Positions 51,101 to 64,000 of a DNA stretch of 64,000 bases are shown piece by piece. The notes beneath the pieces were generated by a model that worked only from the letters and a program-made list of their open reading frames with translations, was not told the origin of the DNA and did no database searches. Position 1 is the stretch's first letter, and every line of letters starts with the position of its first letter. The position numbers and the translations under genes were made by a program. This DNA is from Protula sp. h YS-2021 (Eukaryota > Annelida > Polychaeta > Sabellida > Serpulidae). Location of the stretch: contig OX457027.1 of assembly GCA_949752745.1 (NCBI GenBank), positions 58,408,053 to 58,472,052 on the forward strand, given 5' to 3'.

Positions 51101-54100
51101 TCGACGCAGCAGTAGCATTGACGGTAGAGAGATTCTATATGTGTAAGGTAGGTCTAAAATCCGCTAAAGTCAGCTTCAGTCCCTCCCCGAAACAATTTAC
51201 GGGTCTGGGGTGAAAGTTGGACGGCGATTCGCACCACATATATATGAGCAACACCCGCCTCAAGTTCGGGGCTTTCCTAAGCGTCGAAATCTTCCATCGG
51301 GTAACTCAAAGCATTTACCGGATGCTCCGCTCCATCGCCAAGGAATCAAAGCCATCATCTGCTATCTCGATGACTTCTTCATAACGGGTGACATGTACGA
51401 AGACGCAATGAAGCCATGAGATTCCTCATCCACTTGTTAGTTTCGTTTGGTTTCTCTGTCAGGTGTGAGAAGTGCATTTAACCACCCAGTGCCTCACCTT
51501 CGCGAGAGTTATGATAAACACGCTGGACTGCACCCTGTCAATCCCACAGGGCAATCCATAAGTCGAGTCACCGAACCTAGCAAACCCCTTCGAAACGCGA
51601 ACTTCAGAGTTTACTCGTTTTGCTTAGCTGGGTTGCACACGTCGTCCATTTCTAACGTCCCTCCCTGCACCGCATTTTTGCGCCGCTCAGGACGTCGCTA
51701 CGCGGTCCGCACACTATCGAGCGCGAATAAACAACGATACGCGCGGCAGCCTCGCAATCATCAGCATGCTTTGCAGCCCATCCATCGTTGTGTGCAACTT
51801 TGTCATGGGGAAAGAAGTGCCCGAACCTGCTGCGCACACCGCTGGGAGTCGCAAGAACAGAAGCCAACGGCGCCGCGCTAATCCCCAAGAGGTCAGCAAT
51901 TGAGAGGCCATACTGCAACTGGTCAGTGGATAGTCCAGGAGCACTTAACATCAACAAGCTAGCCGCCGTTTTTCCTTCCAATAACGCGATGGTCGCCGCT
52001 CCTGGCGTGCTCCAAAATCGCCGTCTGCACAGACAACACCGTAACTCTCGTCGTGTTGACCGGAGATCCACAAGAAAAATCTGGCCTCGAATATTTTACG
52101 GATATTCTCGCGCTGTGTTTTCAATATAACGTAAAGCTGACTGCTTCGTATATCAACAGCCATACGAACAAGTTCGCGGATTCTCTAGTCCTCAGCCTAC
52201 CCACGCTACTTTCTCCCATTGCACACATCTTCTTACGATTAACGCAACCACATGCCGTAGGATTCAATGTTTCTGTGCTTTCGGGACTGGTCAGACACTC
52301 TTCGACACTGGACCGACAGATATACGGATCGAGAAAGTAGCAGATGGAGGGGAAGCAAATGTATATCTTCGCCAGCGTCACCCCTTCCCAGTTACTGTTT
52401 AATTATTCAGACCTAAGGAATTACATGGTTTTGGGTAGACTTTGCACTCTTGGTATCCTAATTGTCTCTGCTTAGAGTTATGTGTATATTTATGTATTGC
52501 TGAATCGAGAAAAGAAGCAGTGGAAAATATGGTGTACCCAAGACGCCTACTTTATTTGAGTTCAACTGACAGTATTTTACCTGATTCTGTGCCAGAGACG
52601 CGATTGAGTTATTCGGAAATTTTTGCTGGATAGAAGCACATCCCTAAGTTTTTATTGATTTTTTTATGACAAGAAATCATGTTTTTTTTTAAATTCGTTT
52701 GCATTTACGCTTTTATGTTAGCTTCAGCGCTTTCGGTAGGGAACCGAACCAGTAAGTTATTCGGGTTTCAGTACGAGCCATGACATCCTTGGTACCTGGC
52801 ATGGCCTGCGATGAGGGCAGGATCGTCAAAAGAATGGAGATAGCTCATTTGATCTTGTTCCACATGACTGTCAACGGCGTGTTGTAGGTTCGCCTGCGGT
52901 ACTCTCTCCACATCAATGCCATAACTCTTCAACAAAACAATAACAGCCAATAAATTTTAGTTTTTTTTTGCAAATAAATTGTTGTCGTCATTTATTGTTT
53001 ATGCTTTTCTGTTTTTAATCAGTTTTATATTTTTCAATTCTTTAAAAATCATGCCTGAAGACAATATAGCTTGTATTCTACCGTTCGGCAGCACCCTGTC
53101 TCATGCCTGAATAACTTGGGCCCTGTTTTCAGGAGCGGTTTCAGGCATCACTACTGTACCCTTCAGTCCCATCTTATTTGCGACAAACGCGAAAGATTTC
53201 CCGTAATTGCCAGCCGACATGGTAATCAGTTGTTTGTCAGCAGTGCCGTATCCTTCAGGCAATGTTAGCATTTGGTTCAACACACCTCGAATTTTAAATG
53301 AACCTGCAATCCAATCAATAAGAACGCAAGTAACAAACTTTATAAGGAATAGTAAGGAGGAATAGCAAATGCTAATAGAATCGTTTATCTGACATGATGA
53401 AGTCATTTATTTTCTCAAAGTTTTCGAAAACCACCTGTCGTCATCACATGCTCACCATATGGCACACAATTTTAATTTAAGTTAGCATAAATTTATGTCA
53501 GTCTAAATGTGCAATTTTATCTCAAACATATGGTAACTAAATGCCGAACATATTGCTCAAATATAGTGAACACTTTCAAAGTATAACTTTCAAAGTATAA
53601 CCTTATCTAATGAGCTGATTTCTCTGGTTAGGTGAGATGTCGGGTACACTGACGTATATTGACATTTATCATCACAATATTTAACTGTACAAGGACATTA
53701 TGCATTTTACGCTTCATTTTTCTCAGTTTGGAAGAAAAAACATAAAAACTCCTGATGAGAACATTTACCACTTTTGACAGCTGCAGAACAAGTCCCGTCC
53801 CTCCCCCATTTTTTCATACTAGGAAAAAAACACCCCTACGCAAAACATGCGATATACAGAGATTTGCCCCTTCCTCCACCATCATAGATTTTCTTGTGGG
53901 GTGTTTTTTCCGAGGCGAATTTACTCCCGGGTTTGCTTTGAAGTGCTAGAAAGAGCAACCCAATTTCATCTGTGTTTAATTCTTGGTCACTCAGCACGGA
54001 ATGTCCGAAATCTAATGTTATTGAGTTTTCGGAAGTTATCTAACCATACATTACAGGCCTTAAACTCTTCAAGCCCCCATTGTATCATAATTTCTGCATT

Positions 54101-57100
54101 GATGATCCCAGAAGGACTGCGTTGACTCTTAACTAAATACCAGTACCTTAAAACAATGCCTTCAGACGATGCAGGCATCTTATTTATAGGGTCTTATTTA
54201 AAGCGTCCGGTTTATTTTGGATTCTTTATACAGTAAAGCTTGCATTTAATACACGCCGGATGTCCGGTGTTCTGAATAGTGAGGTGTCCGGTATATGGAG
54301 GTTTCTTTCTTATGGAAATGAGTGGAAAATATAAAGGAATTGAAAAAAAAATTGTCCGGTATAGCGAGTTGACCGCTTTATGTAACTATTTCAGCATATG
54401 TTAACAAAACCCCAGTAAAATTGCGACGTCGATCCTTTTTTGATCTCAAGTTCCATAACTGGCTACATAACCAAACCGCAACATTAAACGTTGCTGTAAT
54501 CGGCCGCGACCGTACGTCAACGTCTTATCAATGTCTTTGGCACAAGTTGAATATGCCGTGGACAAGTAACGTTTTTTAGACGTTGCTTGTGGTCGCAAAA
54601 ATCATACCTCAACTTTTCCCCACGTCTAATCAAACTCTTTGGTTCAATGATGAGCAGATGTCGGAAAATAGACATTGCATAGACGCCGAAAAATCCACAA
54701 TGCAGTGATAAAATCATATACAAAGAGTAGAAATTTTTATAATGTGGCAGCAACCGTGTAATCAAAAACTTCAATATTAACATATGCTTTATATTTTTTT
54801 GTACCTCGCATGTGGTAAACATATACTGACCATGTGGTGAACATATGTTTCTATGCTAAGCCATGTGTCATGGGAAACATGCTGTCAACATACGTTATAC
54901 ATGTGGTCACTATGTATGGTCAAAATATGTCCAGAGCTATAACCATATATATTTAACATATGTTGACAATGTGGCAAATTAAACACATGTTTTATCATAT
55001 GAACATATGTTCAACGAAGATTTGCGAAAATAAGGTAAATATCAGGTATATATATGGTATCCATGTGGTTTACTGTGAATACAAATAAGCTTGTCACCTC
55101 TTTGTTTGTGAGATGCAAAATCAAAATCGTTTACCCATTGTTTGCATGTTTTCAAGTTTCATATGCAGTGTAACGTCTAAAATCTTAAATACATCCTGTA
55201 CACTGTGAATCATTGGAGTTCTCACAAAATGTTCGCTATTTTGTAATCTCTTTCTTGCTGCCATTATGTCGTCCAGGGACACAAGATTCGGTTCCTGCCC
55301 TCGCGAAGACATTATTTTTTGCACTGAAAGGGAATTTCTGAATCCTCTTCCTGATCATTTAACACACACGGCACACGGTCGAGTATGAAGTAAGTACCCC
55401 AAGGTTATCCTTCTGAACGGGTACATAGATCACTTACATCACTCACAGTGTACAAGTCTCTTGTAATACATATTTACACTTTGCGATTTTCAGTCGCCAT
55501 AGTTAATTGAATAAGCTGTTTCCGCATGATTGTTTTTTTTCCTCCATGATCTTGTCACGCAAACTAGTCTGAGACGGTTGGGACTAGGACGACCGAATTT
55601 GGCAGACGGATATTGTAGCATGTCCAGCTGGCCATCCTCAATTTTTTAGAGTCAAGGTTGTCGTCGCTTTTGCTCTCATGCCACCCCGATAGGCGACGCC
55701 AGCTCGGGGTGGCACCAGAGCAACGGGGTGGCAAGAGAGCAAATCACCTTCCCCTACCTATGCTATCGGGGTGGCATGAGAGCAAAAGCGATGACAACCT
55801 TATCTGATTTTTTGAGAAATTCATTCACATTTCATATGCACCAACGGACATTGAAATTTTGCCCCTGAAACCCATGTTTAAGCACACGTGACAGCTCACA
55901 GTATCTACTTCCTTAGTCTATTAATAAATTTGCTGTGGACAACGCGTGAACAAATGTGTGTGCACTGTCAGCTTTTTGCAAGATTCTTCTGTTATGATGT
56001 CACATTAATGCTTATGACATTATTATGATTTATTCGTCCCAGTAAATATTTTGACATTCGCACGACATCGAGTTTTCGTTGATTAAGACAGTCTACATGG
56101 CAAAATCCAGGTATGGCAAAATTCAGTGTGGAAGGGAAGGGGGTCATTTTTCTAGTTTGAGGGGGGTGGGGGGAGGGCGTTTCTACCCACTTCACAACTT
56201 CTACAGTACGTGGTCATCGCTTCGTCCCTTGGTTCATACGGTAACACATCATATGTCTGAAGTAACTTTTCATAAATATTAAAAAAAAAACTAGAGCGCT
56301 TCTGAGTATTCCATTCCTTATGTCCTGATTTTCGTCAATTTTCAAAGCAACGAGTCATAGCTTGCACTTCCTGTGAGCGTTAACATGATTCTGTTCTTTT
56401 TTGTTTTTGTTTTTATTTTGTTTTGTTTTGTTTTTTGTTTAGCTGTTATCTGAACGTCCTTTCGACGCCTATTTTTCGATATCTACACAAATTGTCGATT
56501 TTCCTAAATCTCATCATTTTTTATCCAACATTTATTCAACCTATCTCACAAACGCAGAGATGTTGATGGATGGTCGCGATAAATCACAACCAAATTACAA
56601 CCGGATTTAATGTTGTGAAAGTGGTTTTTGCCACTAAAATCAACGTCTATGCATTGTTGCTTATCCAACGTCTATTCAATGTTGCGTTGCAGTCGTTAAT
56701 CAACTAGATATAATGTTGCGATTTGGCAGGGTTACACTGGCAATTTCAAATCGACGTTTCATTGACCTCAAAATGTTTACTGGAGAAAAGCATACCAAAA
56801 CTTACGTCAGCGTTTTGATGCAACTAGCAGTTTGAATTTAAAACTATCGTTTTATTTCGTAAAACGAGCTTTTACGAGTAAAACGCAATTCGCGTTCTCC
56901 ACTTTTAACTTGATTTCGCAAAAGCTTTGAATTCGCTTATCTCCACTTTTAATGGGACTTGAGTCCGGAGCAGGGGAGCCTGCCATTCTTGAACTGCCCA
57001 AAAAGGTCGCGAATTACACTATGGCTTGTAAAAGCTCATTGAATGTAAGCAAGGAGTGCTATGCACTCGAAGCAAAAGAAGAAATAAAACTTGTCGGCTA

Positions 57101-60100
57101 AGTTTCATTTCTTTTAATGATTTCCTAAATAAAGTCCGGAGGCGCACCATTCCGGTCTTTCAACATGAGGTAAAATCATAACAAAGTAAAAAATATCACA
57201 GCAACTGTCAGTTGAGATGAGAAAGGCTTCCAACCATGCCATCATCTTTTGAGAACTATCACCATCCCTTTCCAACCGCCCACCGGATGGATCCCTACCT
57301 CAAGTTCTCACTTTTCACTTGCTATGTATTGATGAACAATTAAGTTTATTTAGAAGTACTACAAAACGATCGTAAATCCATAGGATTCACGCAAATAAAC
57401 TCTTTGACACTTCTAGTAAAGTGACTGAAGTGCCTTACAAGACATGCTATTAAAACTTGGAAAAAAAAGAAAGCGAGTCCGCTGTCTTACTTTTCTTCCT
57501 CCCATTGATAAATTACCAGGTTTATTTGAAATAAACTCGTAGCGATTGACTAGATAGTTCTAAAACTACTGTAAATTGTCATAAAATGAAAAACAGAGAA
57601 ATTTTCGGCTTATTTATGACTGTTTTTCTATATGGGGCCGTTATGGTCCCATAAGCCCATAATGACACTATGGTTCCTTATACCATGGACCATAGACCGG
57701 TCTTTCGGTCCTCCAGCTACAACGGGTGTACGGTCATTGGGTACGTCTGGGACCGACACGGTCCCCCCCTTTCTTTCTGAAAAACTTGAAGAAAGGGGAT
57801 CAAAACTTAAGCATCCGAGTAGCCGTAAGACCGAAGACTGGGCTGTACTCATTGCACATGCGATCCTGAACACTTCGGAGTAAATAAATGCTTAATTAAA
57901 CATAACCGTCCAGCGTTTGTCCGTAGCTTAATATAAGCACGGAACCGAAATGGTCCGAAAGGTCTGAGCGAAAACGCGAAATGTTCAGAGTAAGAAGGAA
58001 AAAACCTTCTTGTGGGTTGTTACTTGTTGTTGCTGTTACTGTTCCCGTTACGGCCCTTGGAGAAGTTAGCCTTCTGCTTGCCCCTGTTCTTGAACTTGGG
58101 AGAAGCATTCCTACAACAGAAACCATCAGCTTGTAATGGTCGTTTCCGAAGCCACGAACGGTCCTAATGAATATAAACCAGACAATTCATCTTGAGAGAA
58201 ATCTTTCAGATAATATTAAACAAACGAGTTGGGGGACACCCAACAACCTGTTTTTAATATATCTGAAAGGGACACGTTACGTACCGCCCTGAGGGAATTA
58301 GCTACTTGCCTTACCTGATGGGCTTTGATGCTCGATTCCCCTAACGGGTACGGGTCGATTTATGCATCGTCATAGGCTGCCAAAATGATCTTTTTAATAT
58401 AATTTGAGATCGACTGCTTCGAAAGATCTTTGTTAAATTTCGGCATAAAAGAAATGATGAGAGTCTTCTGATTTTTTGATCTGTAGGCCTCTGACATTTC
58501 TAAATACTGTTGCAGCGCCTTGACCGTCTGAGTCGGGGCCATTTGGTAGGGATGGGAGGGTAATGTGATCGAACGTTCCCATCCCTTGGGTCATGATGTG
58601 GGTTTTTCCCATGAATCCTGCTCTGGGGACTAGGGTGACCTTCTCCCATAAACCCTTATCTTTATTTACCTTTCGGTCCAGGGCATGAATTTCGCTTCTT
58701 CTTTTGCCCGAAGCCAAAGACAATAAAAACGTGAAACTTAAAGTTGCATTTTTTGCTGAAATCACGTCTTTACTAAAAATGTCTGGGCGCTGAAGATACC
58801 GTAAGACTAAGGATAAATCCCACTGCGCTATGTTGGATGGGCAGGGTGGGGAGTTTACTTTAAAGTGTCTTACTAGCTGTGACAGGGATGTATCTTCGCC
58901 CGGGTCGTAGCCTGTGGATGCTTTGAGTCTTGACCCTATAGCGGCCCTATAGCCCTCGATGGAACCTACCTTTAATTTCACCTCCATGAAAAGGTGATCG
59001 AGGAAGTCCGCTACCACTGCTGGGCTAGCCTGAAACGGATCTAGCTTAGAAGTGCTACACCAAGCGGCAAATTTATTCCATTGGGACCTGTAAACCTTGG
59101 CCGTCGAGCCCTTGTGACTGTTTACTATTTTCTCTCTCACCTGTTTAGAAAAACCCTTGTTCTTCAAAAAGGACTGGTCAGACACCACAGGTGGAGGTTC
59201 AGTAAGCGAGGGGAGGGGTGGAAGTGTTGCCATTCGGGTTGTGATAGCAACTCGTTGTGGCATGGGATCGGTATCGACCTCACTACCTTGCAATGGAGTA
59301 GGAGGGCGAACAATGGGGCTTCCGGTGTCTTGGGGCAATGAGTAATAGGAACGGTGGTTTCAACTCGATTACTCTTTGCAGAACTTGCCCTAAGATTGCT
59401 TGTGGGGGAAAGGCATACAGCACCTCGTCCCGTGGCCAGTGACAATTGAGGGCGTCCACTGCCCAAGCTGCTGGGTCCGGGCAAGGGGACACGTACCGGG
59501 GAAGTTGGGTGGTCATAGCGTTTGCAAACAGATCCAGAGTCGGGGCACCCCATGGAGATTGGTGTGTCACCCACTGAAAGGACCGAGGGGATAGGCACCA
59601 TTCGTTGTTGATAACTTGACCCTGTCTGGAAGCTCAGTCCGCTAAGACATTTAGTTTCCCGGCCAGGTGACGGGCGGAGACGGTCATCTGTTCCTCCCTG
59701 GCCCTTGTAAGAATTTGAAATGCGAGTTTGGACAGGGACCGTGATTTCGTACCCCCTTCTTGTTGAGGTAAGCTATGGCTGTGGAATTGTCTAACCGAAA
59801 GAGGACTGCCTTGCTTCTGAGCTGGTTGGTCAGTTTGGTTAGGGCAATCCAGACTACCCGAAGTTCCAGCCAGTTTATGTGGTAGGACTGGAGCGAGGGT
59901 GGCCATTTGCCTTTCCATACTTGACCGTTCCAATAAATTCCCCACCCCGAGTGGGATGCATCGGACTGAATCTCTATCTCTGGGGTGGGGGGACTTAAAT
60001 GGCATTCCTTCGGACATAATTGGAACATCGCCACACCAATGGAGGGCTTGTAGGGTTACCGGTGAAACTTGCATCTTTGCTGCGGCTGAACGACCCTGAT

Positions 60101-63100
60101 GCAATGCCCATCTTACATGGCTTTGAAATGGCCTGTAATGAAGACGACCCAGGGGGACTGTCTTCTCTGTTGCCACTAACAGGCCAAGAAGGGATTCCAT
60201 GGCCTGTAATCTCACCTTTTTTCCTGGGGAGATACCTGTTATGGCACCCGCAATTCTCTGACGGCGTTCTGGCGTAGGGAACGCCTTTGCTATTGCCAGA
60301 TCCCAGAACTCCCCTAGAAAGGTAATGGACTGTTTGGGGGTTAGTTCGGACTTGGCTAGGTTTACTACTAGACCTACCTCTAGTGCCTTGCGAACTAAAG
60401 ACATTGTATGATTCTCGGTTACCTGCTTGTCTTGATTCGCTAGAAACCAGTCGTCCAGATACTGAAAGACTAACATCCCTTCTAGACGTGCCCATGTTTT
60501 CAGTACCTTCATAACCTTGCAGAAAACGTACGGGGCCGTAGCCAGACCGAAGGGAAGTGCCAGAAACCAAAAACGTCTTTTCCCTACTTGAAAGGCTAGG
60601 AACTTCCTTGCCGAGCGGTGAAGAGGGATATGGAGGTAAGCATCGGAGAGATCTATGCAGGTACCCCACATCCCCTCCCGTAATGACCCTTTTATCACCT
60701 GGGCCGTGTCCATCTGAAAGGTGACAACTCGGAGAAAACCGTTTATGGGGGAGAGGTCGATTACTAGCCTCCACCCTCCGGATTTCTTGGGGACCAGAAA
60801 AAGCCTGCTGAAAAAGCCCATTTGATTTTCTGGCATTTCCTCTATCGCCTGTTTTTGTGACAAGCTCAATAGCATTTCTTGGAGAGCTCGGTCCTTTTCT
60901 GACTCCTTGGGGTAAGAGGTGACCAGTTGTCTTGGTGCATTGGCGGTTAGGGGAATAGGGCACCTGAGTCCGTTTCGGTCTCGTTTGAAAGGTAGAGAGT
61001 AACCTCTCTTTAACCAACGTACTACCCTTCGAGACGCCCCCATTTCTGCCCATTGCTGCCAAAACTTTCCTAGTCTCCCTCCTACGGGCAAGGAGGCATT
61101 TAAGGAGAGTAAATTTTCCAAGTCTTTTAAGTTTGTTAAAGTATCGCCAGGAGATGAGGGAATCTCGTGACGGTATTTTGATTGGTTGCTACCTGAACGA
61201 CTGTGGAGACGGACCCTCTGTCTTGCTGCCGGAGCTGGGTTTCGGTTTCTTGACAGGGGGCTGTTGTGGCTGCGCACTCGGCTTAGTCTGTGCCGGTGAG
61301 GACTGCTGTGGCCTCTTCCTCTTCAGTGGGCGTTTGAAGGAGGAGCGAGACATCCTGGACATCGGGGCATAGTCTTGCGAAAGCGAGCGACTTTCCCGAT
61401 TCACCCTCTCTATCTCGGTGGGAGGAAATAGCTCTCGTTCTTCCAGGATAGGGGCATGGCGCAGATCTCGTAAACCTTTGACACTAGACCAGCAGTGCTG
61501 GAGAAAAGCGTCTCGACGTAGGTAGACCATTGACGTCATCAAAAAGGTGGAGAGTTTGACCACGTCTCGGGTAGCTAAGGCCAGACATTCCATCAGTTTA
61601 GAAGACACAGGATTACTAAGGCGAAGTTCTTCCCAGCGGGACTTCAGAGCTTTAAGTGCGTGATCTTGATCATAATGTTCAGGATGTGACAAGAAGACGC
61701 CTCGATCGTCTTGGCGTCTTTCTCCACTAATGGAATGTCTGAGTCACTACGCACTGTGGGCATCCAGACTGTACGCTTCACGGGCTGTTCCAGTGCCTCT
61801 AGGGGAATTTTCTCATCCGCTGACCGATATGGTACTGGTCGTACTAGGCAATGTTTAGATAAGTGGAAACGCGACAATGTGCGACTCTCACCGGCGTCCA
61901 TCTTCTTGAATTCCTTCGCGCGGACCGTGACAGCATGAGCAATGCCCTCGCTGGTGGCTAGTGCGATGAAGCAGTCCTGTTGTGGTGGAGCGGCCTGAGA
62001 TGTCATACGAATGGGCGGATCCTCCTTATCTAAATTTGGGGAGCCACAAGAGACCTCTGCTAAGCGGGCTATCTCTTGAATGGCATCCCTGAACGGCACG
62101 TCTTCTGGTGCAATTGTAGAAGCAGAACTTGAGGGGGCCGCGTCCTCGACCGATGGGGCAAGGTCTGGTGGAGAGGGAGTACGGATGGGACGTCTGCCCG
62201 CTGCCGCTGGGTCTCTCCAAAGTCGTTGCCCTTGGCCGGGAGAACGCACCTGCTCCACTGCCCGTAACGGTAAATGCAAACGGGAATGTACTGGCGTACC
62301 CTCGGATTCTTCTTCCCCGTCTTCCACCTCCGACTCCTGTTCATCAGATGCTGCTTCTGGGAGTTGGGATTGTGGTAATTGTGACATGTGGGGTTCCCCT
62401 ACTGGGGTGTAAATTTCTTTCTCCCTGTTGCTTGGGACTGCTGCTAGGGGAGAAGTTTCCATCGGCCCGATTTCCTCGTCATCTTCCAGCAAAGCAGAGA
62501 CTTGGCCCGAAAGGGGCACGCCCACAGAATCCTCCTCGCTGATGGTGACCGTTTCGGGAATATCCACGTTAGAGTCCAGCGGGGGTTGAGGTGCAGGCGA
62601 GCCCGACATCGCTGCCACTGACTGAATCTCCGGAGGAGGACGAGAGACCGTAGCTGATGGTTTAGGCTTTTGTTTTTGACTAAGCAGACTCTCCTGATTC
62701 TAAACTTGATTTTGTAAATCCAAAATTTGCCTTTGCAGTTGCGATTGCATAGACAAGAACGCTGAAAATTCACTCAGGAGACGCTGTAGCTGAGGAGGGG
62801 GGGATAAATCCTCTCGCGGGGGAATGCCTAACTGGCCTGTAACCGCCGAAAGAACTGTTCCCGTATCCTTATGCGTTAAAGTCACTTGTTCCTCAGACGG
62901 GGACTTAAACGCCCCTCCTGGACTGCCAATGGTTTCACTCTAGGAGGTGATGCCCATGCCTCGCGCAGAAGATCCCATTCTTGCCCTTCCGGGATATCCA
63001 ATTCTGCTACAGTCTCAGAAAATGCACGTCCTTTACTCTTGGATTTCTTATGTCTCTTAGCTGGCGTAGCGGATTCCGATTCCGCACCAGTGTCTACGTG

Positions 63101-64000
63101 TACGGGGGTGGAGACCTGGTCCAGAATAACGGAGCTAGCCTTTTTCATGGTATCCTGAATGAATTCACGAGTAACAAACGAAGCCGACGAAAGGAATTTG
63201 CGCTTATCCCTCCTGCGCTCGTTCTTGGTCCTGTTCCGTAACAGGACTTTCCAGTCCTCTGGAGTGAGATGTAGGCACTCGCCACACGGACTGTCTGGCT
63301 CGCACAGAGGTATTCCACTGTTCCGTCTGCAGCGGTCGCAGATGGAGTGGGGGTTACACGAAGTTGGAGGATGGATACACTGAGGCAGTAACGGTGGAGA
63401 GTGTAGACTGGCCTCTGTCATATCTGAAATGCAAGCAGAGAAAAACAACGGTGAGAATATGTAGTATAAAACAACCTACAATACTACATTTCTCAATGCT
63501 TTGCTTCAACTGCAAGCTTTAACCCTCCAAGCTGTGTTTATAATCGCTTAAACACCGCAATGACTCGCTGGGTCTAAGGAAATAACGAAAAGAGATGCTT
63601 CTCGGAACGGGAGCGTTCCCGGGCCGTAACGGGCTGGACCGTAATGGACCTACCCGTGTTGGATACGGGTCTCTCTTGCCTCAGATGAACCAGAGACCAT
63701 AGGACCGTAACGGGTTGTAAATCCCGTTGGACCCGAATGGTCTTCTCGCACCCGTGACCGTATGACCACAATGGGGAAACGGTCCTGGCAAGGAAAAAGA
63801 CCCTCAGACGTCACAGAAAACGTCTTTTTTCGTCAGAAAACGCTGTCAGACTTGCAGAACCCGCTCTACGAAGACTGTGAAGCGACCCATGGAGCAAAGC
63901 TTAAGCAAAACTGGCCATTTCCGCGATAACACAGCTGGCTGGTAAAGCTTGGAGTCTGATCAGGTCCAGCAGCCTGAAAAGATCCTACTCCTAGACGAAC

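Overview
The window is animal genomic DNA. It shows spliceosomal introns with GT-AG borders, two multi-exon metazoan enzyme and transporter genes, non-LTR and DIRS-type retrotransposons, rolling-circle transposons and long microsatellites. No bacterial-style operon is present. The repeat mix (CR1/L2-like and 'craniofacial development protein 2'-like LINEs, DIRS-like elements, Helentron-like elements with internal satellites, Crypton-like genes) suggests an aquatic invertebrate, with cnidarian or lophotrochozoan most likely. That placement is a guess from repeat style, not a measurement.

Layout. (1) 194-7515, + strand: the 3' part of a multi-exon gene encoding two Cys/His zinc-finger-like motifs, a tyrosine-recombinase-like (Crypton-type) domain and two related SANT-like C-terminal modules. 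Every intron is phase 1. One intron carries a 209-bp tandem repeat. (2) 7410-12120: a complex array of roughly 1-kb units built from copies of that gene's last exon and 3' flank, large inverted repeats, and about 30 copies of the short word ATTTCGC. The same word sits near the 5' splice sites of the gene's introns. (3) 13370-13874: a short rolling-circle (Helentron-like) element with a sister copy inverted at 35887-36408. (4) 14643-24948, - strand: a complete six-exon SLC16 (monocarboxylate-transporter family) gene of 521 codons, its introns filled with Helentron-like sequence, microsatellites and a pogo-like MITE. (5) 25850-27950, - strand: a dead LINE. (6) 30472-34985: a 4.5-kb Helentron-like element dominated by about 27 copies of a 139-bp repeat. 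(7) 40733-47300, + strand: a decayed DIRS-like retrotransposon carrying a nested 5'-truncated CR1/L2-like LINE tail. (8) 48548-55312, - strand: a complete six-exon gene for a PLP-dependent serine/threonine dehydratase (serine-racemase family) of 330 residues, with a GC-AG intron and a decayed YR-retroelement in its third intron. (9) 57600-64000, - strand: a second, better-preserved DIRS-like element running off the window end.

Only three loci look like host or host-like genes: the Crypton-like gene, the SLC16 gene and the PLP enzyme. I see no functional link between them. The most unusual parts are the Crypton-like gene with its downstream palindromic array and shared ATTTCGC word, and the 139-bp Helentron satellite, whose every unit carries an inverted pair resembling nuclear-receptor half-sites (TCAAGGTCA).
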